A stretch of DNA of 64,000 nt from Timema cristinae (lineage: Eukaryota > Arthropoda > Insecta > Phasmatodea > Timematidae), in contig JBCFYV010011135.1 of the NCBI GenBank assembly GCA_039000515.1, positions 6,433,209 through 6,497,208 of the forward strand. The letters run 5' to 3'. Positions 44,216 through 57,449 of this stretch are shown in pieces (positions within the stretch are counted from its first letter, which is position 1; every line of letters starts with the position of its first letter). The notes under the pieces are model-generated. The model was not told the origin of the DNA. It saw only the letters and a list, made by a program, of their open reading frames with translations, and did no database searches. Made by a program: the position numbers and the translations under genes.

Positions 44216-44693
44216 GTTTAACTAAACATCTAACTAATTCTTATAAACAGGGCCCAGAATTTTATTAATAAAAATGATCAAAAAATTATTTTAAGATTTT
44301 TTTAAATGACTTCAAATTTTATAAAAAATGTTTTAAAAATATTAACAAAAGCTCGTAATAAATACATGTGACTTGAATACTCCCTTCGCTCCAACAACAT
44401 CCATACACAAAGTCGTACATACTCTTTTATTTTTAAATTTGCAAATGTATCTCTTACTCACACATTTGTCTATCATATTTAGCCATATATTACATTATAT
44501 ACTCCTTCCTTTTGATCCACACATTCTACCTTCATACATTTTCTTCGTCACTCGATCTACACTCATCCTCTCAACATACGAAGACGTTTCTTTCACATTG
44601 ACCTATTGGTTTCTCTTTCAAACAACACTCCTTCAGCACCCATTCATTACTGACTATGTCCATAAAAGTTTTTACACAAGTAATTTCAAACAT
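44216..44693. other. AT-rich stretch
   Basis: No gene recognised. A long ORF (44373-44912) runs from here into the next SINE and is judged spurious. Confidence 0.5.
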
Positions 44694-44984
44694 GAGGTGG
44701 CCTGGTGGTCTAGGGGTAAGGTGTCATACTTCTGTGTTGGCAGCCGGGGTTCAATCCTCGGTCCCGGCACAGATTTATCTGATTACCAAACCCTTCCTTC
44801 ACCTCTGACAAGACATCTTGTGAATGTGGGGAATGCCAGGCCTCCACCGTGGTTCGGATTCCACGTTAAACTGTTCATTTCATCTCACAATCACCCTACT
44901 ATTACACATTAGCGTAAGTGCGTATAACCCGAATGGGTAGTAAGACGCGGTGCTAATAATAATAATATATAATAATAATAAATC
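44694..44984 (+). mobile_element. SINE family A, full length, plus orientation
   Basis: Best copy in the window. Head GGTGGCCTGGTGGTCTAGGG with A box TGGTCTAGGGGTAAGG and B box GGTTCAATCC, close to tRNA-Glu. Then GGTCCCGGCACAGATTTATC, the body, and the 3' domain TATAACCCGAATGGGTAGTA / AGACGCGGTGC, ending in (AAT)n at 44953-44984. About 260 bp plus tail. Inner promoter for RNA polymerase III expected. Confidence 0.92.
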
Positions 44985-45240
44985 AAACATGAATGGTATA
45001 TATTTTCCGTTTGCTCTAAGTACATTTATTTAATTGGCTAGATCATCTCCTCATAACCTAATTGACTACACGCCTGAGATTCAAGAGCTCTAAATGCTCA
45101 TTTACTTGCATAACGCATACAAATTTAGTTGAGTAAAGTTTATTCAATGAGTAACATGCACTAAGCACATTGTACGGATTTTGAAAGCTATCTTTGAGAG
45201 TAATGGTTTATTATCATGTTAAATATGTGCTTTGATCTTC
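44985..45240. other. AT-rich stretch
   Basis: Nothing recognisable. Confidence 0.4.
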
Positions 45241-45506
45241 AAGGTGTTCGGAAACTCTAGGCGAAAACTGAAACTATAATTTGTTTGAACAAAAGTAATA
45301 CAAAATGCCTATAACTTACATTTGGCAAACTATGTTAATACCATTAAATTGTATAAATGTTTCGTCATACAGGGCTTGGAAAGCAAGGCTGTACAAGCAT
45401 GCGTGTTCAACCGGTTGCCTTATGTAAATGTAAAGGGATATTGTATTAGTTTTGTTTCAAACAAACTATAGGTGCACTTTGGGTGTTGAGTTTCCAAACA
45501 CCCCTT
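45241..45506. mobile_element. MITE with ~85-bp imperfect inverted ends
   Basis: Left AAGGTGTTCGGAAACTC ... CTATAATTTGTTTGAACAAA ... TACAAAATGCC; the right half reads the same blocks inverted (TTTGTTTCAAACAAACTATA, GAGTTTCCAAACACCCCTT). About 266 bp, no ORF. Target duplication not clear, so the superfamily is not assigned. Confidence 0.75.
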
Positions 45507-46162
45507 ATTTGTAATGCATCAATCATGAACTGTATAGTTGAAAGCAAGTATTTCAATTCTTGCGCCATTTGTGATATGCACTATTCTTAGATGATAAATT
45601 AATTTGTTTAATATATTAGATACTATGTGCTTTGAACTATTATTTATATATTGACCGTGAATGCTTAAATTAAAAGTAAGTTTGGGCTTATATTAATTAA
45701 TAACGCATTTTTAATAATTAATAGTTCATAACACATATCGGGAGAGAAGTTGAAACACATTATTTTCATTGCTAGGATATGTATTCAATACATAGTATAA
45801 TGCACGATACATAAAGCTAATTTAATTTCAACATTTAATGAGCTATTAAAGAAGATGAGCATTGATGATTTTAACTTGGACTATCAACCATTTATAATAT
45901 GAGAAGAGGATCTAGCCAATTAAATATTAATATAGACTTACACAGCAGGCTAAAAATATTTTTCGTTCATGTTTGAAATGTCTTGTGCTAACCAAACATT
46001 TGTTGTTGTTAAACATGTTACAGGTTTTAGCTTTAATGAACTTTTTTGTACATCCCTTACCGTTTCCCCCCTCTGGTCTGGGTCAGTTTTTTTTATTCAA
46101 GCCATGTATTTTCCACTGCGCATGGATAGGCCTGTCGTAGCTTCATATGCCTTATAATTTAA
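45507..46162. other. AT-rich stretch
   Basis: Nothing recognisable. Confidence 0.4.
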
Positions 46163-46324
46163 CTTAAGACTAGGACAGGCACAACATCCAGTCCCCAGCC
46201 ATTAATTCATCACTGTGAAAGGATAACCCACATTTTACCAAAGATACATTTCTTGGCAATGCTGGGAATCGAAGCTGGGATTTTTAGCTCAGTAGATAGA
46301 CACGCTACCTACTGAGCTAGGGGA
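46163..46324 (-). mobile_element. SINE family D, 3'-truncated
   Basis: The minus strand starts CCCCTAGCTCAGTAGGTAGC (A box) with GCTTCGATTCCCAGC (B box), then AAATGTATCTTTGG, CACAGTGATGAATTAATGG and TGTCCTAGTCTTAAG, as in 14405-14650. It lacks the shared 3' domain. Confidence 0.75.
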
Positions 46325-48562
46325 TGTTGGATTGCATTAATGACTAATATTATAGTTATGATGTAAAATATAGAATAAATGTGAATTTTTGGACTAAGTT
46401 ATTGAGAAGTATGTCCACCCTAATATCTATTAATAAAAAGTATAACCCTCCCTTAGTATATGTTTAATAAATTTATGTTTAAAGATATACCTTTTTATCA
46501 ACTTTATTTTCCGAGCAAGCCCTTAGAAGTAGTTGTAAATATATTAGCTAGAGGAGGAGAGATGGTTATGTCAATTTCTGGGAATTAATAATGATTGATT
46601 CAATTAAGGCTTTCATTACTACCTACATTAAATTAAATACCGTACGACATATCGATTGTAAACGCTATTGTTGAAAATAGTGTTTTCCAACTTTGGCGCA
46701 ATATGGGTTTTGCACTATTCTTTATGCTTTGTGTATAGATCCAGCCCCTTTCTTTATTTAAGGTTTAATTGCCCCCATTTTTCATGTAAAGTACTAATAT
46801 ATAAAATAAACTTACTTGGATACCACATTAGACTTCTACGAGTAAACAAATAGTGGGTTAAATGTCTAATAAATATATAAAAACAAACAATCTTATTTTA
46901 CAAAACTTTAAATAGATTTTTTCTACATCTCAATAATTTCTCTACACTATATATGAGTATGTTATATACATTATATATGAATTTAATAGGAAGTTCGTTG
47001 TTTGAAAACTGGTAGCTTACGTTGCCCCAATGAGGTCGTGTAGATAAGGGGGGGGGGGGGGATATTTCAAATGTATTTACAATCCTAGTTCATTTAATTA
47101 AAGATGTAAAGATAAATTATAAGATAATACATAGGTAGTTATTATTTGGTTCTTTTGAACAAATTTTGTCTTACATTTATGATTTAATTATTAAACTAAG
47201 ATCTATTTCTAGAATTCCAAATTTTTGTTACTTTCAAATAGTGTCGGTTGGAGAAAGTGGGCTTCCTATTAAAATTTGGGTTTATGTAAAACAACTAAGA
47301 TTACTCTAAATTGTAATATTGAAAGTATTGAATGTTTATATGCGTGAAAAATTTTAAAAATAGCTTGGTAACAAAATAAGTATCAGATATGAGGGAAATA
47401 AAGCCTCTCCTAGTATCTACTGAATTCAATAAACGGGGAATTTATTAGAGGGAGTACTTTGAGAAAATATATTCATAAAACTAAATTGTACCTAAGGGGA
47501 ATATTGGACAGCATTCAGTTTAATCTTTGTTCACGATCACTAATTTCAACAGTTCTTGTTATTTTCTTCTTCTTTGACTCACGAGATAAATGGCCTGTTT
47601 ACTGCCTGGCAGATCACCCTATTTCTTGCAAGCTGTTCGGAAAAGAAAATAAAGAAAGTCCGTAAGATGCGTCAAGGGGTTGGGCTCGATGGACAAACAT
47701 GTTTCGTTTCTAAGTTTTATTGTTCCTTTATTTGTCTCTTGTGGAATCTGATTTACTTTCTTTCCAAAAAATCTTCCCTCTCTTTAACACCCAGTCATCC
47801 AACACCCTGTGAGACTTGCCCACTTTTCTCAAAATAGGGGAGGGGTGAAGGGGATGGTCAGAAGAAGGAAAAACAGAGATACCTTTGTGTTCAGGATGTC
47901 ACAATAGGTCAATACTCGGAAGAAATCTTGGAATTAGAACTGATATTTATCCCCCCATTCTAGTCCAGGAGAAAATGTTCTTATGTTTTAATAGCCTTCG
48001 TACGCAGTGGTTGGGAATTCTAACACCTAACGAAGGGGTGGAAATTATTTTACTACCATATATTATTTTCATTACACAGGAAAATTTACCTTTAAAATAT
48101 TTTACACACATTTAAGTTTGTTGATTAATTTTTATTTCACTTGCCACTACTTAAAAACAGATTTACCGAAGCAGACTTAGTAAGTTTGTTTATATTAAAT
48201 TATTTGTTGAATACATTTTATTTATCAATGATCACATTAAATTTATAATAGTTTCCATAGTTAGCCATTTTATGCTTCAGAAATATTATACTATTTTAGT
48301 TTTGTACTTGAACACATAATATGAAAGGGACTCTTCTGTTGGTACATAAAAACATGCCTTGACTTTCTTTACTTGTTTATCTAAATATTACAATTATTAA
48401 TTACATCATTAATGTATGAATATATTATGAGGTATAAAAATTTACCAAATTTCATCTTCTATAGTGATATACAAATATTTTGTCAGAAATAAAAATCTAG
48501 TAATATGTATTAAAATATTAGCCTAAATGCAAATAAATATTTAAATAACATAACATAAATCT
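46325..48562. other. AT-rich stretch, no gene recognised
   Basis: 14 consecutive G at 47048-47061. The short ORFs look like chance. Confidence 0.5.
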
Positions 48563-49281
48563 CAGAGATGACAACAAAGGGGCTCGCAGACCACATGTGG
48601 CTCGCTAAGATTCTAGTGCAGTTTGTCGAATGTAGGTGGTGGGTATTTGTAGCGTTATGTAATTTTTCCTTTAATTGGTTTCGAGAAAGTATATAAATTA
48701 TTTCATTTTATTTTTAATATCCTTCATAGATGAGAAATTATACCTATGCATTATACAAAAATATTACAAATAAAATAATAAACATAATGAAAAAAGAGTA
48801 CAAATAAAATAATAAACATAATGAAAAAAGAGTACAAATAAAATCGTATTTTTACATTTGAAACCTAGCAAATTTATTACCAACTATTAAAGATGAATGC
48901 TTTTCACGTATCCATATTGTACGTCAGATTTTCGAAGTCTGACTGATGAGTTGTTGAAATAGCTCGGGGTAGTTCAGTCAGAGGTTACTCAGTAAGAACT
49001 GCGGGATATTTAGACTTTTCAGCTTTAGTAAAAGCAATCCAACAATATGTATCTCCATAAATATAGGTAAGTTTTAAAGTTATCTTGTTACTTTGTGGGA
49101 GTTTTAAGTTGGGTATATTCTCCCAAGAGTTAATTGTGATTAAAAACTAATAAGCTAGTATGTTAACAATCAGTTCAAATCAACTCGATATATGTAAGGC
49201 TATTTGTATATTATTTGTTTCCTATATCACGTGGTTATATGTCAAATTATTCTCTGAAAGATAGCAAGTTTGGCACCTCTG
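48563..49281. mobile_element. Possible decayed hAT element
   Basis: The left end CAGAGATGACAACAAAGG followed by GGCTCGCAGACCACATGTGG (hAT-like palindromic subterminal block) and the right end, in reverse complement CAGAGGTGCCAAACTTGC, agree at about 11 of 18 positions. The 8-bp flanks do not match. Contains a 34-bp tandem duplication at about 48767-48844. Confidence 0.3.
48767..48844. repeat. 34-bp tandem duplication, 2.3 copies
   Basis: TACAAATAAAATAATAAACA-type unit ending GAAAAAAGAG, repeated perfectly and followed by a partial third copy. Confidence 0.92.
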
Positions 49282-52200
49282 CTTTCTCTCCATATATAAA
49301 TATTTATATATATAAAATATAAATATTATTAATAACACTATAGCCAAGAGTCCGCTAGTACATGTGACATATATTCAATTATTAGATATATTTCTAATGG
49401 AAACTGGAAGACTTAATTCTTTTTAAATAATTTTTTGTTATTTTATTTTTTAGCACCACGTCTTACTAACCATTTGGGTTATACGTATATATGTTATTAA
49501 ACTATTATGATGTATTTTAATTCATTGCATCTAAAATGTTCAATTATCTACAGTTTGCAATAAACTAAATCAGTTTATATAACTACTTGACGTTTACTTA
49601 AGCCTATTTTATTTCAATAAATAGTATATAACCTATATATAAATTGGTGTTAGTGTAATTATTATGTTGATATTCCCAGTCAATAATGATTAAATATTTT
49701 CTAAATGATTACATACCATTTATGTATTCTAAATGATGGATAAAGAATTATATATGGTTTTAATATAAGGCTAATTAAACTTATGCTACGTACGTTGAAT
49801 AATTGATGTATTCATCCTTTAATATCTTTTAATCTTATGCTGAACAAATCATAAGTAATCACCCAATATAAACGTCACTATATCATAATATGGTGTTGTT
49901 TTTGTACTCCAGATTTTACCAACCGTCCGAACTATCAACTTGTTTGTACAAATGATGTAGGGATAAGGAAGGTTGTTTGAGAGAAAATATAACAGCATTT
50001 GTGTAGAGGAGAGTGGGAAGCCCCCTTGGAAACTTGCCATAGTATGTACTGTACATTCAGCTCGGATACAATTCTCTTAGCCAGTAGGCCAGATCAAATG
50101 AGTCTAACGCCTTTATCCACAGTACCACCAGCGGGGGTGGGAAATATTTTATTAAAAATTAATAATAAGCTAATTAAAGGGCTTAGTGTTTGTCTGAACA
50201 CGTAGATAACAAATCTAGTTTTCTAAACAAAAAAATACTCAACGACCATCTTCATAATTATGTAGATTATTTTATTATCAGTAATGGTCTCTAGAATCTG
50301 GACTATGGATCATTAAAAAAGAATTATTTGGTAGTGAAAGAATATTTGGAAGTGGAAATAAATTCCACACTTTCAACACTATCACACTATCTTAAAATGT
50401 CATGTTTTATTCTTATCTAAACATTGCTTTATTTGATAGAAGAAGGCTGGATCTAGGTTTGTAAAATTGTGTTTAAACTCAGAGATTAAATTTTTTTAGT
50501 AAAGCTTATTATAATTAAAAAAAATTAAACCCCTCTTTAATGGGTCATATACTTATGGTTGATTGAAAATTATATTAAAAAATATCAAGCAACTTCATAA
50601 ATAATTCGGGATTTCTAAACGTCCCGAACACCTATCAGAGTTCTTCTATGTAGCACCCTTTAAATACACACCTGATTTTTCTATAATACCTATCTTGTAA
50701 GGTACACCATAGTGGAATCAAGAATAGAAGGTCTGAACACTTTCAAATTAAATGTACCTTAAACAGAATGCCATTAAAATAGGAAAGTGCTGGTTTCTTA
50801 TCACTCAAATAAAATATTCACCCCCTTACCTTGGGATACCTCTGAGAGAAGTTCTAGGAAGTGGTGCATTGTACCATCACACTAAACCCCTCTTAATGTG
50901 CCATGGGCCAGGTTTTACTTCAACTATCATTATTAAGTAATATATTCACGACCTTACATCTCATTCTTTGAAAAATACTGAAAATATCATTTAAAGTGTA
51001 CAAGTAGTATCAGACAGATAGAGAAGTGCTTCATCTTGATAAACAGGTAAAATAATCATATACTTGCCGACCACGTGTTCTTATAAATAGAAATGGATGA
51101 TCATGTAGTGCAAGGGAGGAGGGAAATGTCTTTAGGAGGTGTTCACTAGAATAATTCCTTAAAACAACTAAATTATTAAAATAATAACGTGTCGATGTTC
51201 AATTTATAAAACACCTCAAAGTATATATATGTATATGTGTAGTTCTGTTGTTTACTCTTTCTCTCATCCTTAAATAATATTGCCAATTTTATAAAAAAAA
51301 TTAAACTTCAGGATTTTTAACATTATCACATATTTGTGTTAAAACCATATTTGTTATGTTTAGCGTGAGGCTTCCAACAACACTTGAAAATGGGAGAAGG
51401 GGAGGTGAGAGGGATGGAGGACATTGAAGGGGAAATATATTTTACTTTCTTTTTCCTCCAAGATAATTGTGTATATTAGTCAGCTCAGAGATTATAGGAA
51501 ATAATTTATTTTTATTGATGCATCTTAATTTAATGTATTATTCAGCTATAGAGTTTAGCTGCTTGGCTCACATTTAAGTACGATAAACTACCAAAACCAT
51601 ATTTGAGATACGTATGAAGCGAGGAAATGTTTTAAATGTCAATGACGCCACCCACTAACAACTAACTGAAGTGAGGAACCAAAATAGATTGTTTAAATTT
51701 TTTGCTGTCCTCGCATCAAGATTTGATCATTTATGTCGAGGCATATTTGAAATTAACCTCAAAAGAAACAGTTTTAAATTCTGTATTACTTGTATCAAGA
51801 TTATCTCTCTTATTTGGAGGCTTTTTTCTAATGAACACAAAATGAAATGGTTAAAGTTTACTATCTAAAAAACTGAATAGACATAATTTAAAAGCATAGC
51901 AATAGCATAACTGAAAGCTATCTAAATTTAAGGAACAAGTACAAATGCACTAATAAAGAGTCTCTTAAGTGGAGATATTGTTGAATGAACACCAAAATAA
52001 ATAATTTCAGGTTAAAGATACAAAGCTAAATAAATACACTTAACTTACATTCAAAAACTATAACCATGAAAAAGTAGCTCCAAGATAAATAGTTTAGAAT
52101 AATTAATTGATATCCAAGAAATAAAAATAAATTGAAACAAGTAATCTAAATGAGCGCCCTGTCACACCAAACAAATTGTGATTTTGACTAGTACCAAACA

Positions 52201-53047
52201 GTAAGAAGATATATTTCAATACTACAGACAACTTAATTACTAGAAAAGACTGAAACCACTTGAGAGCACTGCTTTTTGCGCGTATGAATATTAAAAAAGA
52301 AATACATACGTCCCCCTCTCCATCCTTGACCATAGTTGCTATCATTTGTACCTACGCCAACCAGACGCGACGTATTTCTACTGCTTACGCCAGTTTTCTT
52401 TTTGTCACCGCTACACTCACTGATAAGATAGCGTGATGATATGAATCTTTCCCCGTACCCGACAAAAAAAGATGCAACAGAAATATTCCTGGCTAAATCC
52501 GATGATAACTTTTAGAATTTACCGGTATCAAACAGACTGACAAAATTTCCAAACAAAATTGGTTTGGTCTTATTTTCTGTCACAAAACCCCCCAAAAATA
52601 TATATTCAGCAAAAATTCGAATGTACAGGCAGACCTTAGAGCTTATTATATAATATGTAGTATATAGTACACATTATTATGTATGTGTGGATATTAATAA
52701 ACTCAGAACCAAATTATAATCAAATTTGATTTAATAGTACAAATACTAAGATTTGTTTCAAATTAAATATATTTGTTCACGATATTTTGAGTGACCACTT
52801 AGGGGTACTAATTTTAATGACCTTATCTAGTAAAGGAAAAGGTTAAACATATTTTTATGGTTACTAAAATGATAATCACTAAATTTAATTATAAATCATT
52901 GTATTTAAATTATTAATGGTTTTAAGGAAAGTGCAAAAAAAAATCTCAAAATTAAAGTGTGTTAAATAAAAGCATGCAATTGTTTTGTCAGTAACAAACT
53001 AAATTGATAGAAAATATTTGAATGTAAAGACTTAAAACCTCGCAACC

Positions 53048-53087
<40 letters not shown>

Positions 53088-53330
53088 TTGTTTACATATG
53101 AACACACTATTAAGGTGTCAAGATATATTATTAGCTTGTTTTCAATTGTATCATACGCAAATTTTTACTACTATCAAGGAGTTCTTGTTGAAAAAAGGGG
53201 ACAGGTTCTTAAACGAGTCTACATCCTATAATTTTTGCACCCCATTTCACTACTTATTTTGAATTGTTCAAATCTAACTAAACAAAATTGTAGAGATGTG
53301 AACATAAAGAACTCTTCAAATGGATTGTGA
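49282..53330. other. AT-rich stretch, no gene recognised
   Basis: SINE 3'-domain fragment at about 49450-49490 (minus) and an (ATT)n microsatellite at 53048-53088. About 4 kb otherwise without recognisable features. Confidence 0.5.
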
Positions 53331-53935
53331 CGCCGATTCAATCCCACAAGGAGCTATCTATTACAGCACTATGTTAGTCAGAGACTTACTGCTTCTTCGC
53401 ACACATGTTCCGCTGTGTGAACCGAGTGGTGAGACAGACGCTTGACAACCAAGATGGAAACTAACACTCCGTCACAGAGTGTCCTATAGCCTCACTTGGG
53501 GCCGTACCCTTTGAGTGGAGCTTGTGTACAATCACACAGAGCTATCATTTTGGGACAACCAGCCCTGTTTAGTCGGTTATTCTATCATCACTGAGAAACT
53601 TGGGAAATCACCCCATTATTTCCTAGCCCTTGATCAGGAGTTGGTCCTTTACTAAGTGCGACGCCAACGTCACGGGAAGAGGTTAGAAACACATCCTTTG
53701 GTATAGCTTTGGGTTTCTGCAGCATTGACTCCCAGTGAGGACTTAGCGGAGATATCCTTATCACCTATCCTCGGCTGAAACTGTAAACGCACGACAACTG
53801 CATAGTGTACGGATGGAGGGTGACATCACCTTTCCTCAGCTCCACATAGATGACTGCGAGTATCTAGCTGCCCAACTCCTCTGACTAGACGGTCAGGACC
53901 ACCACCCAACACAGCAAGGAAGTTACCCTGGGGCT
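53331..53935. other. GC-richer stretch of unknown nature
   Basis: Clearly less AT-rich than its surroundings, with no convincing ORF or family match. May be an unidentified repeat or an old insert continuous with the tandem repeat that follows. Confidence 0.3.
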
Positions 53936-53939
53936 GGAA

Positions 53940-54200
53940 ACATGGGAGTACATTTGAGACAGGCAGAGCCATCTGAAGAGCATCCGGCTGATGCAACCAC
54001 ATGAGGGAGGCAACATAGAGTGGTTTAAGGGGAGTAGATCTGAGGCAGGCAGAGCCATATGAAGAGCATCCGGGCTGATGCAACCAGCACGAGAGAGGAA
54101 ACATGGAGTGGTTTAGGGGGAGTAGATCTGAGGCAGGCAGAGCCATATGAAGAGCATCCGGGCTGATGTTTTTTATTATGCCATCAACACGAGAGAGGCA
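53940..54200. repeat. 86-88-bp tandem repeat, three units
   Basis: GCAGAGCCAT recurs at 53963, 54049 and 54137, each followed by GAAGAGCATCCGG and GCTGATG and preceded by GGAGTAGATCTGAGGCAG-like sequence. A 189-residue minus ORF (54395-53826) crosses the array and shows the same periodicity; I do not consider it a gene. Confidence 0.85.
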
Positions 54201-54483
54201 GCTGACTACGTCTAAAACCAACCCGGAGGAGCAAACAAAATCATGACAGGCGTTATCCCCCAGGAATGTGCAGAGTAAAATTAGAGGAAATGTAACACGG
54301 ATCTGTGCGGAAATAGAGTGGTAAACTTCAAAGTTACTACTGCAACCAACACAGGTTTCGACCCCTATATTCACATCACAAACAAACCTGATCACATGGG
54401 ATTGCCGATTAATTTTCTAGGTTAACTACTTGAGTTTTCACACTTTAACAAGACACGGATATTCAACTGTAGCATACTAGATA

Positions 54484-54738
54484 ACCCACCATGGTGGCTA
54501 CATGGTCAAAGACGTCACTCTCATATTATACTGAACTGATGATGATAGGGAGAATAGGTTCGACTCCAGGTGAGTTGTATCAAGAGGACTTTTTCCTAAA
54601 GAGTTTTTCACTTTTTATCCATGCAAATTAGGATACACGTACTATAAATTCAACCTTCCTTACCCCTAACACATTAGCGTAATTAGTTCATATAAACATA
54701 GTCCAAACGGTTAGCAGGATATGGTGCTAAAAAAATTA
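54484..54738 (+). mobile_element. SINE family B copy
   Basis: GGTGGCTACATGGTCAAAGA (A-box side), AATAGGTTCGACTCCAGG (B box), then the body TTTTTCACTTTTTATCCATG and AAATTAGGATACACGTACTA. The 3' end CATTAGCGTAATTAG ... CGGTTAGCAGGATATGGTGC is a form of the shared 3' domain, followed by an A-rich end. Confidence 0.7.
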
Positions 54739-57093
54739 TCAAACTAGCTTTATGAGCGAGATAAGTTAGCGTATGTGCATCTTATTTTGTGTTTTTTAAA
54801 TTTTTTTATACCTTTCGGTGAGCACTTGATTTTTTTTGACTTACAAGACAGGTTCAAGCGCTTCTTCTCTAAAATATTCATTCCAAGTGACGTCTGAAAT
54901 AACCGCGTCCGTCTATTTGATGGCGGTTACGACTTGATGCTGAGTGACGCGTCTGGGTATTCAAGTGGCTCCCTAACGTGTCAGCTACTAAAGCTCCTTG
55001 TTTCCTGCGTAGGCCTCTGACTATCATATACTCCCTCTAATAGCTAACTACTGTACGAACTGCGGCAAACAAAACACCTTTGGCATGAGTGACGTAGAAC
55101 AATGCGGGCCTCGAGCACGGCTAAAGAGCCGGGTTTATATCCGTGCATAATTAATAGCATATAGCACATATTGCGCCAGAATTTGAAATAAAATAAATCA
55201 TGCATTTAGATAACCTTAGCCCTGTCGAGTGCAAGTCTAGATCTTATTTAATGGGATGGTGGGTGGGAGTGTGATAGGCGTGGCGTGGCTTCACAACTGA
55301 CCAAAGTATCTTTCAGCACCAACCAGAACAGATGGATCACGGAAACCATAGATGGCGCTGGCTACCGGACAGGTCTTGTGGGAAAATCATACCCAGTGGC
55401 GTTTCGTAGCTAAAATAGTGGGGGTGCTGCTCCAAATAAATGTTAGCCTTTGTTTTAAAATCGTGTAAAAGGAAATAAACATGTATAAAAAGAAAATTTA
55501 TTCAGGAACTTGATAAAATCTTAACAAAAAAGAAATAAATACTTTTTACTTACTTTAACTTAAATTGTTACAGTTGATCTATTCATTTAAAAATGAAATC
55601 CATTCTTCTTGTTTTAATTTGTGCAAAAAGTTTGATATTTTTCTCCTTGATCTCTGGATGACAATTGAGGAAATATTTCTACATTGAAAGTACTGCAAGC
55701 GTATTTAGTCTTTCTGTTAAATAAAATAACCGAAAAACCATTAATCAAATAAAATAGCTGGAAGAAGAATTATAATCTAATTCTACATTCTTCTACGATC
55801 TATCACATTCAAGAATATGGTACATGGTTTTTAAGCACAAGATATGCTGAGTAAAAAAAAAACTTCCTTCTACCATCACGCCAGAGCCGGAACTGCGAGA
55901 GCTACAGTGCTCTCTCTACCTGGCAGTCCCACCTTCTTCCCCACTCCCCTCCTATGTGCGCATGCGCACAACAGTCAAATACCACGTCGCTGGCACTGTG
56001 AAGCGCACAGTTCCATACAAAGATATTTTTCATAAACTGGGGGATGGATACAGAAGTACTGACATTAAGCTTAAAGAATATAATTATATTGCACTAAGAA
56101 AATAAAGAAAGAATTAAATAAAAAGGTATTCATTATGTTAAATGTTATCGATAACATCAAGTGGAAATTGGAGGTGATGCGGTTCCGCAGTGCCTATACA
56201 CGAGCAGCCACGGATCATACGTTTGCAAATATCAGTTTTCTCGAGAATGAGTGAAATTTTTATATTAATATTATCAAAACACCTTCTAAGATAATCTATC
56301 AATGTTTATAAATCGATTTCTTATGTTTTTGTTATCAAGCCTGGAGTTTTCTATTGAATTATGCCAGTTTTACATATATTTGATCACTGTTAAAACTATA
56401 GAGAGGTGTGTATATAAAAAGTATAATTTTATCAACATTCTTTTATTATGAACAAACCGTTTCCGAAAAGAAAATTGTAAAACCACAAGAATTTTGAAGA
56501 TAATTATTTGTTCCCATGGCTTTGCATTTCTACGTTAAATGAAAAGGGTTAATCGCCTTAACCTTGAATGTTAGTGTCTTATTCACGAACTTGTGTATAG
56601 ACGGACCTTGTAATTGAGACGTATTAGTTAATGAGAAGGCGAGAAAACGCTAGTAGACACAGCAGATGGAAAATATATTTCTTATATTGTTTGATATCCT
56701 TTGTAGTAGGTATTCACGAATGCTTGCTACTAGCGGATTGTCCTTGTTGTAGCGTTAATGGGAATGGTTGTAAATATTAGTGAAAACCAAGGATAAATAT
56801 CACATTGTATCTATGTTATTCAAAGTAGATCTACCAGATTGTTCATGACAATTGTACTAACAGAACAAAATTGAAATAAAACTTAATTTAATAGTATAGT
56901 CACCATTTCAATAAGATTAATTTTATGCTTTAAAATACAAAGTTTAATTAACGTTTTCCAAAGTGAACTGTTAATATAAATATTTTAAATAACTTATAAA
57001 ATAGGTTAGGTCATTTTATACAAATAAACCAACAATCAATTTAAGTAATATTTTGATCATTGTGTTTACTATTAACCACTGTATATATTTACA
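54739..57093. other. Stretch with no recognised gene
   Basis: 54880-55400 and 55860-56010 are GC-richer patches. 55397 (CAGTGGCGTTTCGTAGC) resembles a hAT left terminus, but no right end is found. No ORF of note. Confidence 0.4.
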
Positions 57094-57191
<98 letters not shown>

Positions 57192-57199
57192 TATTATTA
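57094..57199. repeat. (ATT)n microsatellite, SINE tail
   Basis: About 106 bp of ATT units with few interruptions, abutting the SINE at 57200 on its 3' side. Confidence 0.92.
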
Positions 57200-57425
57200 G
57201 CACCTAGTCTTACTACTGGTTCGGGCTATACGCACTTACGCTAATGTGTAATGTTAATGTGATTGTGAGAGGAAATGGAGGACCTACAATTTATAGTGAG
57301 ATCCGAACCACGGTGGAGGCCTGGCATCCAACACATTCACAAGTTGTGATTAATACACGTCTTGTCAGAGGTGAATGAAGGGTTTGGTAATCAGATAAAT
57401 TTGTGCCAGGACCGAGGATTGGAAC
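57200..57425 (-). mobile_element. SINE family A, head-truncated
   Basis: Minus-strand copy with 3' domain (TAGTCTTACTACTGGTTCGG on plus) and body to GGACCGAGGATTGGAACC, stopping at the B box. Confidence 0.87.
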
Positions 57426-57449
57426 CTTGACCTTATATTTACTTTACTA

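Noticed and set aside
44373..44912. 179-residue plus-strand ORF
   Set aside because: Its second half is the family A SINE read through; the first half is low-complexity with no recognised domain.
53826..54395. 189-residue minus-strand ORF
   Set aside because: Its middle is the 86-88-bp tandem repeat; there is no family likeness or splice context. Listed only as a repeat region.
55397..56180. hAT element starting CAGTGGCGTTTCGTAGC
   Set aside because: Only a left-terminus-like sequence; no matching right end or target duplication found.
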